Shown here: positions 32,882 through 40,762 of the stretch, one piece after another
How the letters are laid out: each line of letters starts with the position of its first letter
Numbering within the stretch: the first letter of the stretch is position 1
Position numbers and translations under genes: made by a program
The notes under the pieces: generated by a model
Database searches by the model: none
Told to the model about the DNA's origin: nothing
What the model saw: only the letters and a program-made list of their open reading frames with translations
Source: Bacillus sp. F19
GTDB taxonomy: Bacteria; Bacillota; Bacilli; Bacillales; Bacillaceae
DNA: 64,000 nt
Direction of reading: 5' to 3'
Assembly (NCBI GenBank): GCA_023823795.1
Contig: CP085710.1
Span: 1,576,001-1,640,000, forward strand

Positions 32882-33262
32882 ATGAACATAAATGACAGAG
32901 CATTAGTAAATCTATCAAGGTTATATTCAAAACTATTAGGCTATTTGCTTGTCAAACGGGATGCGGATGGAAATGTGAACTATCAAATCAGCGAGCTCTC
33001 AGATGAGCTGGGCGTTTCAAAGCGATCTGCCCTTCAGAAGCTCGATCAGCTCGAGCAGTTCGGGGCTATTCAGACGAAGAAGAGCGGGGTGTGCAGAATT
33101 ATCAGCACCCGCATTGAAAAAACGCCGATCTGTCTTTGCTATCAGGCGCTTGCTGCCCTAAAAAAAAGTCCGTCGCTTGCCGACAATCCTGCGAAGCTTG
33201 CGGATGAAATGAATGTAAGAGAAAAAGATGCTGAGATGATTCTGCATCTGTTATCCAAATAG
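32882..33262 (+). CDS. Winged-helix DNA-binding-like protein, 126 aa
   Basis: ATG 32882 follows AGGTGGACGGTAT. The 126-residue protein has a MarR/HTH-type core: YQISELSDELGVSKRSALQKLDQLEQFGAIQTKKSGVCRII is helix-turn-helix plus wing, with S-K-R-S-A as the recognition-helix start. A helical tail (AKLADEMNVREKDAEMILHLL) looks like a second HTH or dimerisation element. There is no ligand domain. The target is unknown; it stands alone between gene remnants and a terminator, so it could be the survivor of a lost locus. Confidence 0.6.
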   Translation: MNINDRALVNLSRLYSKLLGYLLVKRDADGNVNYQISELSDELGVSKRSALQKLDQLEQFGAIQTKKSGVCRIISTRIEKTPICLCYQALAALKKSPSLADNPAKLADEMNVREKDAEMILHLLSK

Positions 33263-33272
33263 ACGGATGAGA

Positions 33273-33297
33273 AACCTCGGGGTGACCGGGGTTTTTT
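33273..33297 (+). terminator. Terminator of the winged-helix gene
   Basis: AACCTCGG pairs with CCGGGGTT (one G-U) around GGTGA and is followed by TTTT. Confidence 0.75.
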
Positions 33298-33341
33298 GCT
33301 GTTTGCAGGAAATTATTATCATTGAATGAATAGGTAATCGT

Positions 33342-33587
33342 TTAAAAAGGAAGCAAATGAGTTGTAAATAAAACACTCATTTGCTTCCTTTTTTTCATTT
33401 TGATTATAGCTAAGAATATGTGAAGATGATTCTTCATCAGGCTCTCGGCTTCCTGCCCGTCTCTTGATTTTATTGCTTCATAAATTTCTTCGTGTTCATC
33501 AATTAAACGAGGGCGGCTGTATAGGACCACTGTCTTGCGGAATAGATAAATAATTGACTGCATTCTGCTGATGGTATCAATCATCAT
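33342..33587 (-). pseudogene. Truncated GntR/FadR-family regulator (FCD domain end)
   Basis: The frame reads SRMQSIIYLFRKTVVLYSRPRLIDEHEEIYEAIKSRDGQEAESLMKNHLHIF, which is the C-terminal helices of the FCD ligand-binding domain (the EHxxIxxAIxxxDxxxAxxxMxxHL pattern). The winged-helix half and most of the FCD domain are absent, and upstream sequence contains only stops. The end of the frame falls inside a long hairpin terminator. It is a relic, not a working regulator. Confidence 0.65.
33343..33392. terminator. Long bidirectional hairpin terminator
   Basis: GGAAGCAAATGAGT and ACTCATTTGCTTCC form a 14-bp perfect stem flanked by A- and T-runs. It is the best preserved part of the lost GntR locus. 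Confidence 0.8.
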
Positions 33588-33797
33588 AGAGCGCTATGGT
33601 TTTACTGCTGGATTTGTTTATTTAATACGATTTATACCCTTTCTATATTTAATTAAAAACCCTTGCTCGATACGCTTAAGGTATTTTTTATTGAGCTGAA
33701 CATTCTGGTGAGTTATTCAATTAACACGAAGGACAGTGGTTGAAGAGAATCGACATCATCATGTAAGAAAATAGGTAAAAAAGTTACGTTCAGTACC
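33588..33797. other. Gene-free interval
   Basis: AT-rich sequence between the FCD remnant and the padR promoter. No frame, hairpin or repeat of note was seen. Confidence 0.4.
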
Positions 33798-33826
33798 TTG
33801 CATTAATCACTACTGTATATTATTAT
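33798..33826 (+). promoter_or_regulatory. Sigma-A promoter of the PadR operon
   Basis: TTGCAT, 17 nt, TATTAT. Downstream, GTGCATGACTACT (33857-33869) and AGTACTAAGCAC (33881-33892) form an imperfect dyad that could be the autoregulatory operator. Confidence 0.45.
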
Positions 33827-33908
33827 AAGTACATGGAAGTAAATGACATAAACAGGGTGCATGACTACTATACTATATTCAGTACTAAGCACAGAAGAGG
33901 TGAAAAGA

Positions 33909-34238
33909 TTGAATGTGCAATTTAAAAAAGGGGTGCTAGAGATTTGTGTGCTGATTCTTATTTCCAAGAAGGATCGGTACGGTTATGAGCTTGCACAAAG
34001 CATATCAAGCAAGATTGAGGTGGCAGAAGGGACGCTTTATCCACTTCTGAGAAGGCTGACGAAGGAAGAATATTTAACAACGTACCTTGCGGAATCAAAA
34101 GAAGGACCGCCCAGGAAGTATTATTCATTGACGGAAAAAGGGAGAAGAAATATGAATATGCTCGTTGAAGAGTGGAGGCAGTTTTCATTTTCGGTTAATC
34201 AATTTATTGAGGAGGGCACTGGGGATGAGGAACAATGA
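33909..34238 (+). CDS. PadR-family transcriptional regulator
   Basis: TTG 33909 is preferred because AGAGGTGAAAAGA lies just upstream; the frame runs back to 33861 without a ribosome binding site. The 109-residue product is a compact PadR winged helix: FKKGVLEICVLILISKKDRYGYELAQSI (helices 1-2), VAEGTLYPLLRRLTKEEYL (recognition helix), and SKEGPPRKYYSLTEKGRRNMNMLVEEW (wing and dimerisation helix). PadR proteins usually repress their own operon and respond to envelope or phenolic stress. It overlaps the next gene by 14 bp. Confidence 0.88.
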   Translation: MNVQFKKGVLEICVLILISKKDRYGYELAQSISSKIEVAEGTLYPLLRRLTKEEYLTTYLAESKEGPPRKYYSLTEKGRRNMNMLVEEWRQFSFSVNQFIEEGTGDEEQ

Positions 34239-34785
34239 ATTTTTATCAACACTGAATTCTCTGCTAAGCAGAGTACCTGAAAAAGAAAGGCATGAAATGC
34301 TTTATGACTACCAGGAGCATTTCGAGATTGGCGCAAACGATGGGAAAAGCGAAAAGGAACTGGCAGGAGAGCTCGGCGATCCGCATGTGATTGCAAGGGA
34401 ACTGCTTGCTGACTATTTCATCAGCAAGGCAGAATCAGATCAAACGGCGACCAACATGTTTCGGGCTATTTTTGCAGCGGTCAGTTTAAGCTTTTTTAAC
34501 ATTATTTTTATTGCAGGCCCTGTTGCAGCGCTTCTTGGAACTTATCTGGCACTATGTGCGGCAGCCATTTTACTTACACTGTCGCCATTTGGCATTATGG
34601 CTTCATCGTTCATGGGATTTAGCATCGAAAACTTTGCATTCAATTTTTTCTTCTCACTGACATTAGTCAGCCTTGGTCTTTTAATGAGCATCGGGATGAT
34701 ATACGTAGGCAAATATTTTTACCATTTAATTCTGAGGTACATTAAATTCAATTTAAGAATAGATAAAGGAGACAGGGCAGTATGA
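34225..34785 (+). CDS. DUF1700 membrane protein
   Basis: ATG 34225 follows GAGGAGGGCACTGGGG. The 186-residue product has a soluble N-terminal helical part (EFLSTLNSLLSRVPEKERHEMLYDYQEHFEIGANDGKSEKELAGELGDPHVIARELLADY), the DUF1700 hallmark, then four membrane segments. Companions of PadR and DUF4097 proteins have this layout in many Firmicutes; the DUF1700 protein is thought to be a membrane partner in stress signalling. It overlaps padR (14 bp) and the DUF4097 gene (ATGA). Confidence 0.85.
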   Translation: MRNNEFLSTLNSLLSRVPEKERHEMLYDYQEHFEIGANDGKSEKELAGELGDPHVIARELLADYFISKAESDQTATNMFRAIFAAVSLSFFNIIFIAGPVAALLGTYLALCAAAILLTLSPFGIMASSFMGFSIENFAFNFFFSLTLVSLGLLMSIGMIYVGKYFYHLILRYIKFNLRIDKGDRAV

Positions 34786-35735
34786 AAAAATTGGTTTACG
34801 GCTTGCTTCTATTACTTGCGGCAGGGATAGCGGGCACAGTGGCAACTGCCGGTGCGGCTGGGGGATTTTCTTTTAACACAAAAGAAGTGTTTGATGAAAA
34901 GATCATTGCAAATAAGGATATCAAAAACATTGAGATTGATTTATCGTCTGCAGATCTTGTTCTTCACCAAACTTCTGATGAGGATATTAAAGTGGAGCTG
35001 AATGGAAAAGCCAATAAAAAATACAGCGACCGGTTTCAATTAGATGTAGATGAAAACGGCGAAACCCTTGATATTAGGCTATCAGGGGAAGACAGAATCG
35101 AATTTAACTTCGGCATCAATATTGTGGATACGAATGTTGATGTTTACTTGCCGGAACGGGTTTTTGACAGGATCTATGCGAAAACGTCCTCTGGAGATAT
35201 AGAAGCTTCTAGTATTGAGGCAATGGATATCGTTCTGAATTCGCAATCCGGGGATGTTGGAATGGACAGTTCAACTGCTGAAGGAAAAACGGTTCTTAAA
35301 ACTTCCAGCGGAGATATACAGTCACTCTCTAATTCCGCAGCTGCTTTTGATATAAAATCCGGCAGCGGTGACTTGATGATCCGTGATCAAAAAGCAAAAG
35401 AGACGATTCTGCATATATCTTCAGGAGAAATAAACATCGCAAATGCAGCGGGTGATGTAAAAGCAGATTCTTCATCAGGTGACATTAACATTGAAAACAA
35501 GAAACTGACAGGAAACATTGATGCCGAGGCTTCGAGTGGAGAAATTACCATTGAATTGGATGAGAATCCAAATTCACTTGCGGTCGATTACAAGGGCGGC
35601 TCTGGCGAAGGCACAATTGATTTGGACGGCTTGAGCTATGAAGAAAAATCGGAAGACGAAATAAAAGGGAAAATCGGTTCAGGAAAATATACGATAAAAG
35701 CACGGACCAGCTCTGGAGATTTTCAGCTGAGGTAA
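34782..35735 (+). CDS. DUF4097 beta-repeat protein (LiaG-like)
   Basis: A 317-residue protein with an N-terminal membrane anchor or signal (LVYGLLLLLAAGIAGTVATAGAAGG). The rest is a right-handed beta solenoid in which [ST]-S-S-G-[DE]-[IF] recurs about every 20 residues (TSSGDIEAS, SQSGDVGM, TSSGDIQSL, GSGDLMI, SSGEINI, SSSGDINI, ASSGEITI and a last SSGDFQL). This is the DUF4097 pattern seen in LiaG and related stress proteins, facing outside the membrane. Start overlaps the DUF1700 stop (ATGA). It closes the PadR operon and may sense or dampen envelope damage. Confidence 0.85.
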   Translation: MKKLVYGLLLLLAAGIAGTVATAGAAGGFSFNTKEVFDEKIIANKDIKNIEIDLSSADLVLHQTSDEDIKVELNGKANKKYSDRFQLDVDENGETLDIRLSGEDRIEFNFGINIVDTNVDVYLPERVFDRIYAKTSSGDIEASSIEAMDIVLNSQSGDVGMDSSTAEGKTVLKTSSGDIQSLSNSAAAFDIKSGSGDLMIRDQKAKETILHISSGEINIANAAGDVKADSSSGDINIENKKLTGNIDAEASSGEITIELDENPNSLAVDYKGGSGEGTIDLDGLSYEEKSEDEIKGKIGSGKYTIKARTSSGDFQLR

Positions 35736-35736
35736 A

Positions 35737-35773
35737 ATAAAAGCCATCACTATTTAGCAGGTGATGGCTTTTG
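35737..35773. terminator. Bidirectional terminator
   Basis: AAAGCCATCAC pairs with GTGATGGCTTT; serves the DUF4097 gene and the converging intracellular protease. Confidence 0.85.
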
Positions 35774-35775
35774 CT

Positions 35776-36723
35776 TTATTCTTCAATTAGCTTGTTCTCG
35801 GCTACACTTTCCCTAAGCAAATCCGGAGCAGTCAAGTAAAGCAGACCATTGCCTTCCTGCGTTTTTGGATTGCCGTGCGGAATTGTCCGCTTGATTAATT
35901 GCGCATATACTTCTGCTTCCGTAAATTTTCGGTCAAATTCCTGCTGTTCAAGCTGTTTGATTAAGGCAATCGCGCCTGCCACGTGAGGTGTTGACATCGA
36001 GGTTCCGCTGAATGCAGCATATTCTCCTCCGGGAATAGTAGAGACGATTCTTTCTCCAGGCGCTACAAGATCAACTTCATTATTAGAGTTTGAGAATGGC
36101 GAGGAAATTTTCCCGAAGCCTACTGACCCTACCGAGATGACCTCATTGTAGGATCCAGGATAAGAAAACTCAGATGTTCTGCTGTCATTATCACCTTCGT
36201 TGCCAGCAGCGCAAACAACTGCGATTTGATTGGCAACCGCCTTTTTGACAGCCTTTCGCATTTCAGAATGATCAGAAGGTCCTCCAAGTGACATGGAAAT
36301 TACATCAACTTTTTGTTCAATCGCATACAAGATGCCGTTTGTAATCCAAGCATATTCTCCGCTTCCGGAGTCTCCAGCTAGCACTTTTACAACAAGAATT
36401 TTCGCCTGAGGTGCAACTCCCACATACCTTGCCGCCGCAATGGTGCCCGATACATGCGTGCCGTGGCCGTGATAGTCAGTAAGGCTGTTAGGATCTCCAT
36501 TATCGTCAGTCGTAAAATTTCGCCCGCCGGCAATATTTGCGCGCAGGTCAGGATGATTCACATCACAGCCTGTATCAAGCACCGCTATTGTAATTCCTTT
36601 CCCTTTTATCCCCTGTTCCCAGAGCTTTGGAGCACGAATCATGTCTACTCCTTCGGAATTTGTTTTTACATTTTTCACGATAGGTCCGTATTTATGGGGC
36701 AGCAGTTTAACTTGTCCTTTCAC
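35776..36723 (-). CDS. Intracellular subtilisin-like serine protease
   Basis: GTG 36723 follows AAAGGAGACGGTAAA, so the 315-residue frame is preferred to a longer one from 36801 without a ribosome binding site. There is no signal peptide, and length matches B. subtilis IspA. The S8 triad is Asp50 in VLDTG, His87 in GHGTH and Ser in GTSMS. CAAGNEGD carries the oxyanion Asn. The N-terminal propeptide-like stretch VKLLPHKYGPI resembles the inhibitory L-I-P-Y end of the IspA pro-region. It degrades cytoplasmic proteins in stationary phase. Monocistronic. Confidence 0.9.
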   Translation of the reverse strand: MKGQVKLLPHKYGPIVKNVKTNSEGVDMIRAPKLWEQGIKGKGITIAVLDTGCDVNHPDLRANIAGGRNFTTDDNGDPNSLTDYHGHGTHVSGTIAAARYVGVAPQAKILVVKVLAGDSGSGEYAWITNGILYAIEQKVDVISMSLGGPSDHSEMRKAVKKAVANQIAVVCAAGNEGDNDSRTSEFSYPGSYNEVISVGSVGFGKISSPFSNSNNEVDLVAPGERIVSTIPGGEYAAFSGTSMSTPHVAGAIALIKQLEQQEFDRKFTEAEVYAQLIKRTIPHGNPKTQEGNGLLYLTAPDLLRESVAENKLIEE

Positions 36724-36865
36724 TTTACCGTCTCCTTTATCTGTAATGATTAAGGTATATGATAAAAAGTGACGATCAATGATAAAGAATGTGGAATTCA
36801 AGAGAACTATTCAATTTCATGCATTTGCCATATAATGTAACTTACGAAGATAAAAGAGGTGGCTT

Positions 36866-38495
36866 ATGAATTTAGAAAGAAAAATAGATGAAATTGAAAC
36901 GAAAATGATGCATTTGCAGCAAGAAGTAAGTGAACTTAGAGCCGAGCTGACTCGGAGTAAAGGAGAAGCCGGAGCAGTGAATACCATATATCACGCTCCG
37001 GAAACGGCTTTGACTGAGCAGAGGCCGTCTGCAGCAAAAGTTGACTGGGAGCGCGTGATTGGACAAGTCTGGCTTCCGAGAGTGTTTATTCTGGTCTTGC
37101 TGCTTGGAGTGTTATGGGCGTTTAAGGCGCATCAGATGAGGGATTTATTACGGATTCAGTTAAATGCATACTCGGTTTTTTGAGCTCTGCAGCTCTGATT
37201 GCAGGCGGTGAATGGCAAATCAGGAAGGGAAGAGCAGCGCTTGGACAAGTTCTGCTTGGAGGAGCCATCGTGATTTTAATCTTAACCACATTTTCGGCAA
37301 ATGTTTTATACGGTTTGATCCATTCAGCGCTTGCCTTTGTTTTGAATATGATCTGGGTAAGTGGAGGCATATTGCTTTCCAAAAGGCATCATTCTCAGCC
37401 GATTGCAGTTTTGGCTGGGATCGCCGGTTTTTTAGTGCCTTTTTTAGTGGAAAGTAATCAAACAATGCTCTTATATTTGTAGCTTACGAGTTTTTGTTTT
37501 ATGCAGGACTGTTAGTGTATGCGATGAAGAAAAAATATATTGTTCTGTACTTTTCTTCCTTTTTCCTGCTGCATGCCGCCCTGTTTGTATTTGCAGCTTT
37601 TGCACAAGGAGGAAACAGTACCATTATCTTATCAGCGATCCTCTTGCAGCATGCTGGTCTAGTATTGGCATTCTTTATCCATTCGCTCTATCAATCACAG
37701 CAGAAATCGCTTGTGCTGATCAGCTTTGTCAGCACCCATTTTTGGTTTCAGGCCCTTGCAGATCAGTCCGTCTATTTAGGATTTTTAGCAGCTTCCTTCG
37801 CCATTTATGCATCTGTTTCCATATGGCTTTTCTTGAAAAAAACAGAGAGAGAGAAGCTGGATATTTTTGCTCCGATCGCTTCATATGCTGCAGGCATTTA
37901 CTTGCTGGAAATGACGGGCGAAGAACAATTAAGCCTGCTATTGCTGCTGCATGGTTTAATAGCGTTATATGCAGGCTTTGCGATCAAAGGGATCATTCAA
38001 AAATATATTGGTTTGATTGTCTATATTATTGGTCTTTTAGCAAGCTGCACTAAGATGATTTATGCTGTATGGTCCTATGAATCACTCGTGTGGATGTGTA
38101 TTGTAGCATCATTGATCATAGTGAAGCTTCTGCTCCGTAAATTCAGTGATGAATTCAAGGAAAGTGATGTCAGGTTTCTGAACCGCGTCCTGTTTGCTGT
38201 TCTTGCGATTACGACGTTTATTTTTGCGACCATGCTCGTTCTTGCAGCCGCTTTAAACATGTCATTTGAAATCAGAATGATGTCTGTTACAGGGATTTGG
38301 GCATTATATGCAGTTGTATGTGTCGTCTTTGGCGTCCTGAAAAATCATCGAAATGTTCGGATCTTAGGGATTGGATTGCTGTTTCTCACATTATCCAAGC
38401 TTGTTCTCTTGGACCTGATATCCCTCTCACTTGTCCTGCGGGCTATCTTGTTTATTGCTTTGGGGACAGTTGGTATTGGGGTTTCAAGATTTTAG
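36866..38495 (+). pseudogene. DUF2339 membrane protein split by two frameshifts
   Basis: Three consecutive frames complete one DUF2339 protein. The first (36866-37183) has a coiled coil, then WLPRVFILVLLLGVLWAFKA; it derails at AAGGCGCATCAG, where one missing G would continue AASDEGFITDSVKCILGFLSSAALIAGG in the second frame (to 37482). There ESNQT derails at ACAATGC, where one missing A would continue NALIFVAYEFLFYAGLLVYAMKKK in the third frame (to 38495). About a dozen membrane segments would result. Sequence on both sides is well preserved, so the lesions are recent or technical. RBS AGAGGTGG precedes the ATG. Function of DUF2339 is unknown. Confidence 0.8.
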
Positions 38496-38578
38496 AGTTT
38501 ATTGTGCAGGGATCCTGGACTCCTGCGTTTTTCTATTGTTTTAGGAGACAGCTGGAAAAAAGATAGTATTCTATTAAA

Positions 38579-38790
38579 ATCGGCAAGTATTTATTTGATT
38601 CCCGCTAGAAAATGTAGCATTTCGGCAAGTAATTGTCCGATTTTAGAAAGTAAAACAGGCTGGACTCTTAGATGCACTCGTATCTGTTGTCGCTATCAAA
38701 ACCGCAGCCAATTCACGGAAATCATGTTTCAATTCTCAAAATTGTCTTTTTAACTCGCAAAAATGGGTTTCAATTAGAAAAATATAGATT
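38579..38790. repeat. 21-bp-phased degenerate intergenic tract
   Basis: TCGGCAAGTA occurs twice, exactly 42 bp apart; cut at 21 bp, successive segments end GATT, CATT, GATT. Further on, CAATTCACGG, CAATTCTC and TAACTCGC begin segments 21 bp apart. Similar phasing is seen at 17.4, 24.0 and 49.6 kb. The tract occupies most of the 568-base gap before terD. Confidence 0.55.
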
Positions 38791-38878
38791 TAAATTTGCA
38801 GGCACCGTGTTCTTTCTGATCAAAACAGGCGGTTCCGCATTTCGTGGTGTCCAGCTCATACAATTTATGCTGCTGCAT
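38774..38878 (-). CDS. Possible small Cys-containing protein, 34 aa
   Basis: ATG 38878 follows AAGGAGGCTCACT, a perfect ribosome binding site at good spacing. The product MQQHKLYELDTTKCGTAC continues to a third Cys and ends KFKSIFF. Three Cys and three His/Asp nearby could bind a metal. The C-terminal codons run into the 21-bp repeat tract, so the gene may be truncated by it. No family recognised. Confidence 0.4.
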   Translation of the reverse strand: MQQHKLYELDTTKCGTACFDQKEHGACKFKSIFF

Positions 38879-38985
38879 AGTGAGCCTCCTTAAGAGATTG
38901 TACTGAACTTTTTCCACTCACTATTAAGACTCAAACATCATTGCCAATTTCAATGTGTTCTAAAAAATCGGACAATCTTTCCTTT

Positions 38986-39011
38986 TGAAACTTTTTTGTA
39001 CAAGTTTCGTA
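38986..39011 (+). promoter_or_regulatory. ECF-type (sigma-W/M/X) promoter of terD
   Basis: TGAAAC, exactly 16 nt, CGTA: a full match to the extracytoplasmic-function sigma pattern, 52 bp before the TerD ATG. The related yceC-I operon of B. subtilis is under ECF and sigma-B control. Confidence 0.7.
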
Positions 39012-39063
39012 GTACAATAGAAGCAGACTTCCTTTTTTGGAAAATATTTAACGAGGTGATATC

Positions 39064-39642
39064 ATGTCAATTTCTTTATCAAAAGGACAGCGTATTGATC
39101 TGACAAAAACAAACCCGGGACTAACGAAAGTAATCATCGGTCTTGGCTGGGATACGAATAAGTATTCAGGCGGGAAGGATTTTGATCTGGATGCTTCTGC
39201 TTTTCTTGCTGATGGAAGCGGCAAGGTTCAGAACGATTTAGAATTTGTTTTTTACAACAACTTAAAAAGTCCCAATGGCGCGGTTGAACATACTGGAGAT
39301 AACCGCACGGGAGAAGGGGACGGCGATGATGAGCAAATGACCATTGACTTCTCACTGCTGCCGGACCATGTAGAAAAAATTGGGATTACTGTAACGATTC
39401 ATGATGCGGATGGCCGCCATCAAAACTTCGGACAAGTTTCCAATGCATTTGTTCGTGTTGTGAATGCCGATAACTCTGAAGAGGTGCTCCGTTATGATTT
39501 GGGGGAAGATTTTTCAGTTGAAACAGCAGTAGTTGTCTGTGAATTATACAAGCATGGTCAAGACTGGAAATTCAACGCAATCGGCAGCGGCTTTTCAGGC
39601 GGACTTGCAGCACTTTGCAAAAATTACGGATTAGACGTTTAA
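39064..39642 (+). CDS. TerD-family calcium-binding stress protein
   Basis: A 192-residue protein with the complete TerD fold: [32 protein letters not shown] and [23 protein letters not shown], whose Asp-rich loops bind Ca2+, then [46 protein letters not shown]. TerD proteins protect against tellurite, phage and envelope stress by an unknown mechanism. An ECF-type promoter lies upstream. The VWA gene follows 23 bp later, so they form an operon. Confidence 0.93.
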   Translation: MSISLSKGQRIDLTKTNPGLTKVIIGLGWDTNKYSGGKDFDLDASAFLADGSGKVQNDLEFVFYNNLKSPNGAVEHTGDNRTGEGDGDDEQMTIDFSLLPDHVEKIGITVTIHDADGRHQNFGQVSNAFVRVVNADNSEEVLRYDLGEDFSVETAVVVCELYKHGQDWKFNAIGSGFSGGLAALCKNYGLDV

Positions 39643-39665
39643 GATACGAAAAGGGACTGTTAGAA

Positions 39666-40331
39666 GTGAGCTCGATTAACTTAATGAAAAAAACCGCAGG
39701 AATCGTACTTGAAAAAAAGAAGCTGACCGGAGTCGTCGCACGGGTAGGACTAGTACTTGATATCTCAGGATCCATGCGAAACCTCTATAAAAATGGAACC
39801 GTTCAAAAAGTGGTAGAACGCATCCTGGCAGTGGCAAGTCAATTTGATGATGACGGCATGCTGGATGTGTGGGTATACGATAATGAGTTTTCAAGACTGC
39901 CTTCTGTGACAGAAAGAGATTTTGAAAACTACGTCAGCCTGCGGATTTTAAACAGTGACACCATACATAAATTCGGCCGCAACGATGAACCGCCTGTCAT
40001 GTACGACGTCATGAATAAATACTTAAAAGAAGATCCAAGCAAAGATCCAGCTTTTATTGTGTTCATAAACGACGGAGGCTGTAAGCGAACCATCAAAAAG
40101 CCGGTAGTCTCGTCTTCTGACAAACCGATATTCTGGCAATTTGTCGGTGTTGGAAATTCAAACTTCGAAGTGCTGGAAAACCTGGATACGATGGAAGGCA
40201 GATTTATTGATAACGCCAACTTCTTTCATGTTCAGGACATTGATGCGATAACAGATGAGCAGCTGTACGATCGCTTGCTGAACGAATTTCCGGATTGGAT
40301 TAGAGAAGCGAAAGAGAAGAGAGTATTATAG
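39666..40331 (+). CDS. VWA domain protein of the Ter system (TerF-like)
   Basis: GTG 39666 follows AAAGGGA; a longer frame begins inside terD without a site. The 221-residue product SSINLMKKTAGIVLEKKKLTGVVARVGLVLDISGSMRNLYKNGTVQ has a VWA metal site D-I-S-G-S-M near residue 34, with further MIDAS residues in FGRNDEPPVMYD and FINDGGC. It belongs with the TerF-type VWA proteins encoded next to TerD paralogues and may scaffold a membrane-associated stress complex. It ends at a strong terminator. Confidence 0.88.
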   Translation: MSSINLMKKTAGIVLEKKKLTGVVARVGLVLDISGSMRNLYKNGTVQKVVERILAVASQFDDDGMLDVWVYDNEFSRLPSVTERDFENYVSLRILNSDTIHKFGRNDEPPVMYDVMNKYLKEDPSKDPAFIVFINDGGCKRTIKKPVVSSSDKPIFWQFVGVGNSNFEVLENLDTMEGRFIDNANFFHVQDIDAITDEQLYDRLLNEFPDWIREAKEKRVL

Positions 40332-40337
40332 GAAGTA

Positions 40338-40373
40338 AGCAGTCTGGGATGTGAATCCCAGGCTGTTTTTTAT
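40338..40373 (+). terminator. Terminator of the Ter operon
   Basis: AGTCTGGGAT pairs with ATCCCAGGCT around GTGA, followed by GTTTTTT. Confidence 0.85.
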
Positions 40374-40633
40374 TATGTTACCCGAGGGGAAGAGGGCGGA
40401 AAGCAAGATTAGGGTCTCGGAGAGTGAAACCTAAATTTCAGCTAATTTCGATTTGTTTTCCAATAAAAAACAAAAATCATTCTATTTAACTACTATTAAT
40501 TGGGAATGAGTGTCAAAATCCTTATTATTATCCATGATTCCTGTATGTTATTATGTCGTAATACCTAATTTCGACATCTATGAACTCTGTTTTCAGTCAC
40601 TCATTCAAATCATTTCCTCTTGCTGTTTAGTCA

Positions 40634-40647
40634 TAAAAGCGCTATCA
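40634..40647 (+). promoter_or_regulatory. Candidate cre (CcpA) site upstream of murQ
   Basis: TAAAAGCGCTATCA matches TGWAANCGNTNWCA at 13 of 14 positions, 46 bp upstream of the -35 box. Confidence 0.5.
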
Positions 40648-40662
40648 TTAGCGTATAATCTG

Positions 40663-40721
40663 AAACATAATTTCAAAAATGCAAAGATTAAATTGAAATT
40701 ATGTTTAAGATATAATATACT
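40663..40721 (+). promoter_or_regulatory. murQ operon promoter with 14-bp inverted repeat
   Basis: AAACATAATTTCAA (40663-40676) and TTGAAATTATGTTT (40693-40706) are perfect inverted repeats with centres 30 bp apart. The right arm begins with the -35 box TTGAAA; 17 nt later is TATACT (40716-40721). It is the probable MurR operator. The remaining sequence from 40374 shows no gene. Confidence 0.65.
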
Positions 40722-40762
40722 GAAAATTGAGAATTTTAATTATTAGGAGGCATCACCCGTTT

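Noticed and set aside
40510-40746. 78-codon plus-strand frame before murQ
   Set aside because: It covers the cre site, the inverted repeat and the promoter, has AT-driven composition and no ribosome binding site.
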